Source: Gammaproteobacteria bacterium (GTDB lineage Bacteria; Pseudomonadota; Gammaproteobacteria; Enterobacterales; Alteromonadaceae). From it: DNA of 64,000 nt. This document shows, piece by piece, positions 62,524 to 64,000 of this stretch; positions within the stretch are counted from its first letter, which is position 1, and each line of letters begins with the position of its first letter. The position numbers were made by a program, and so were the translations under genes. The notes beneath the pieces were generated by a model that ran no database searches, was not told where the DNA came from, and was given only the letters and a program-made list of their open reading frames with translations. Where the stretch lies: the NCBI GenBank assembly GCA_017302255.1, contig JAFLDV010000016.1, positions 1 to 64,000 on the forward strand. Reading direction: 5' to 3'.

Positions 62524-63482
62524 TAGAAATGTTCATAACCTTGATGTTGGTAGACAAACGGCTGGTCAAGATGGCGAAGTTCAAGTTTACCTGCTGCGCC
62601 TGTGATCCGACCGATACAAGTGACCGGCACACCATAAGGCGATAATAGCACCTCAAGCGAGCCGCGCTTGTTTTCAGGAACAGTGAACAATAACTCGTAG
62701 TCTTCACCGCCCGACAGTGCACATTGCAACGCAGCCTGCCAATCACAGCTATCTTTGAGCGCCTGCGACATCGGGATTTTTGCCACATCCACGATAGCAC
62801 CCACTTTAGAGCGCGCCAGAATATGCGGTAAATCGCCACATAAGCCATCAGAAATATCCATGGCACTGCTCGCAATATTGCGAAGCGCCTGACCAATTGC
62901 GACTCGCGCAGTTGGATAATGGAATCTTTGTAAAATATGGGCACGATGCTTTTTGCTGACATCGACTTGCTCTTGCACCAGTTTTAAACCTAGTGCCGCA
63001 TCGCCTAAAGTCCCGGTCACGTATATATAGTCACCGACTTTGGCATTACTGCGGGTCAGTGCTTTGCCCCGCGGCACAATCCCTTTGGCACTCAGTGTCA
63101 AAGTTAACGGACCGCGCGTGGTATCGCCACCGACTAATTGGCAGTTGTAGTAATCAGCGGTTTCACTAAGGCCTTCAGCAAATGCTTGTAACCAAGGAGT
63201 ATCCACCTTTGGCAAGGTCAAGGCTAACGATAGCCAACAAGGCTCAGCACCCATCGCCGCTAGATCACTGACATTGACCGCAACTAATTTGTGGCCTAGA
63301 GCTCGTGGATCGACATCTGGGAAAAAATGAACGCCTTCCACCATGGTATCGGTGGTCACGACAAGATCAAAACCATCGCGGACTTGGATCACAGCGCCAT
63401 CATCGCCAACACCAATAGGCACGTCCGTGCGAGCACGGCCGGATTGGCTGAAACATTGAGCAATCAGTTCAAATTCGTGCAT
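62523..63482 (-). CDS. thiL: Thiamine-monophosphate kinase
   Basis: A 319-residue kinase making thiamine diphosphate. The start at 63482 gives M-H-E-F-E-L-I-A-Q-C-F, the usual N-terminus. The longer frame from 63584 overlaps nusB and is rejected. G-V-G-D-D-G-A-V-I (about 26-34), T-D-T-M-V-E-G-V-H-F (about 47-56), N-V-S-D-L-A-A-M-G-A, G-G-D-T-T and D-I-S-D-G-L (about 210-215) are conserved metal and ATP residues. The start codon follows a hairpin and T-run rather than a normal ribosome-binding site (see findings). The product feeds thiamine diphosphate to enzymes such as Dxs and transketolase. Confidence 0.95.
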   Translation of the reverse strand: MHEFELIAQCFSQSGRARTDVPIGVGDDGAVIQVRDGFDLVVTTDTMVEGVHFFPDVDPRALGHKLVAVNVSDLAAMGAEPCWLSLALTLPKVDTPWLQAFAEGLSETADYYNCQLVGGDTTRGPLTLTLSAKGIVPRGKALTRSNAKVGDYIYVTGTLGDAALGLKLVQEQVDVSKKHRAHILQRFHYPTARVAIGQALRNIASSAMDISDGLCGDLPHILARSKVGAIVDVAKIPMSQALKDSCDWQAALQCALSGGEDYELLFTVPENKRGSLEVLLSPYGVPVTCIGRITGAAGKLELRHLDQPFVYQHQGYEHF

Positions 63483-63487
63483 AAAAA

Positions 63488-63509
63488 AGCCGACTTTCGC
63501 CGGCTCTCC
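63488..63509 (-). promoter_or_regulatory. Hairpin between nusB and thiL separating GGAG from the thiL start
   Basis: Reading leftward: GGAG (63509-63506), then AGCCG (63505-63501) pairing with CGGCT (63492-63488), a T-run of six and ATG at 63482. The structure resembles a terminator, yet lies at the tight nusB-thiL junction. If folded, it brings GGAG to about 5-6 bases from the ATG. It may attenuate thiL or shape its translation. Confidence 0.5.
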
Positions 63510-63510
63510 A

Positions 63511-63924
63511 TCAATTTGGCCGCAGTAGTTTGACTGCTTTATCGAGGATGCCGTTGACAAATTTGTGACTGTCATCGGCGGCAAAGGCTTTTGCCAATTC
63601 GATGGCTTCGTTGATCACCACCTTGTACGGCACGTCCAAACGGAATTTCAGCTCGTAAGCAGAAACGCGCAGGATAGCCTTTTCAACTAAATCGATTTCT
63701 TCAAATGGACGGTCGATAAATGGTTTTACCGCTTCATCAAGCACTGCATAATTTACAGCGACACCACGCAAAATATCTTGGAAATAACCAACATCTAAGT
63801 GCTTAGTGTTTTGCTCAAGCAATAACTGTTGTTCGATATCGCCAATAGGGTTTTTGCTGACTTGCCAGCTATAAACCCCTTGTACTGCCAGTGAGCGTGA
63901 CTGGCGACGTGCGTTTGGTTTCAT
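63511..63924 (-). CDS. nusB: Transcription antitermination factor NusB
   Basis: A 137-residue all-helical RNA-binding protein acting with NusE (S10) on boxA RNA in rRNA antitermination. N-terminal [16 protein letters not shown] (about 4-19), a central V-D-E/F-I-D-R-P region, and the C-terminal [22 protein letters not shown] and F-V-N-G-I-L-D-K motifs are all present. It lies 9 bases after ribH, the conserved ribH-nusB order. Confidence 0.96.
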   Translation of the reverse strand: MKPNARRQSRSLAVQGVYSWQVSKNPIGDIEQQLLLEQNTKHLDVGYFQDILRGVAVNYAVLDEAVKPFIDRPFEEIDLVEKAILRVSAYELKFRLDVPYKVVINEAIELAKAFAADDSHKFVNGILDKAVKLLRPN

Positions 63925-63933
63925 GCAAAAATC

Positions 63934-64000
63934 CTAAAGTTGTGCCAGAACATTAACCATTTCAAGGGTAGACATAGCAGCTTCGCCGCCTTTGTTGCCC
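63934..64000 (-). CDS. ribH: 6,7-dimethyl-8-ribityllumazine synthase, C-terminal end (runs off the right edge)
   Basis: The last 21 codons are visible. They read G-N-K-G-G-E-A-A-M-S-T-L-E-M-V-N-V-L then A-Q-L and stop, matching the RibH C-terminus (G-N-K-G-x-E-A-A-x-x-x-L-E-M). The enzyme forms the lumazine precursor of riboflavin. It is upstream of nusB on the same strand, as in E. coli. Confidence 0.9.
   Translation of the reverse strand, partial: GNKGGEAAMSTLEMVNVLAQL

Overview
The window is mostly one chromosomal stretch of a gammaproteobacterium of the Alteromonadales/Chromatiaceae type (Rheinheimera- or Alishewanella-like is my best guess). The evidence is conserved gammaproteobacterial gene order: rsmE-gshB-yqgE-ruvX; pilT-yggS-proC-yggT-yggU followed by rdgB-hemW; xseB-ispA-dxs next to pomAB; ribH-nusB-thiL-pgpA. 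Small families typical of that group (DUF4426, DUF2884, DUF2982, DUF885) also occur. No tRNA, rRNA, CRISPR array, prophage or insertion sequence was seen.

The first ~1.65 kb does not belong with the rest. It is AT-rich, carries the 5' part of purH, a complete purN, a large cloverleaf-shaped inverted repeat and the C-terminus of an outer-membrane beta-barrel protein, all of Bacteroidota/Ignavibacteriota character. It joins abruptly, in mid-gene, to a truncated transketolase at about 1641-1660. The simplest reading is a chimeric assembly join.

Layout after the join: tkt (5' part) divergent from metK; a two-gene ABC exporter; rsmE-gshB-yqgE-ruvX with DUF1653 and DUF418 genes; pilT-pilU opposite the yggS-proC-yggT-yggU-DUF4426-rdgB-hemW run; a DUF885 lipoprotein; magnesium transporters corA and mgtE; rimK with an AstE/AspA-like deacylase; a HAD-UbiA plus GT-C glycosyltransferase pair; a beta-aspartyl dipeptide locus (iadA, yfcC) divergent from a large TonB-dependent receptor; DUF2884, DUF342/FapA and unknown genes with a 34-residue CxxC microprotein; an RND efflux pair; a cobalamin uptake and adenosylation group (btuD-btuC-cobO-btuF, and btuB under a cobalamin riboswitch); msrA, yajQ, panE, thiI; the sodium-type motor pair pomAB; xseB-ispA-dxs; a giant sensor diguanylate cyclase; and ribH-nusB-thiL-pgpA at the right edge.

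The most unusual signal is in the 0.9-kb gap between yfcC and the TonB-dependent receptor. Two divergent 24-codon reading frames, one on each strand, encode near-identical aromatic-rich peptides ending in Y-x-Y-S-x-Y-Y-L-S-E-W-F-N. Their amino acids are conserved although many codons differ. Each is followed within 0-4 bases of its stop codon by a strong RNA hairpin, and each is preceded by the same pair of upstream boxes. One precedes yfcC-iadA, the other the receptor gene. This looks like a duplicated leader-peptide control element, or possibly a pair of functional micropeptides, tied to uptake and cleavage of beta-aspartyl dipeptides.
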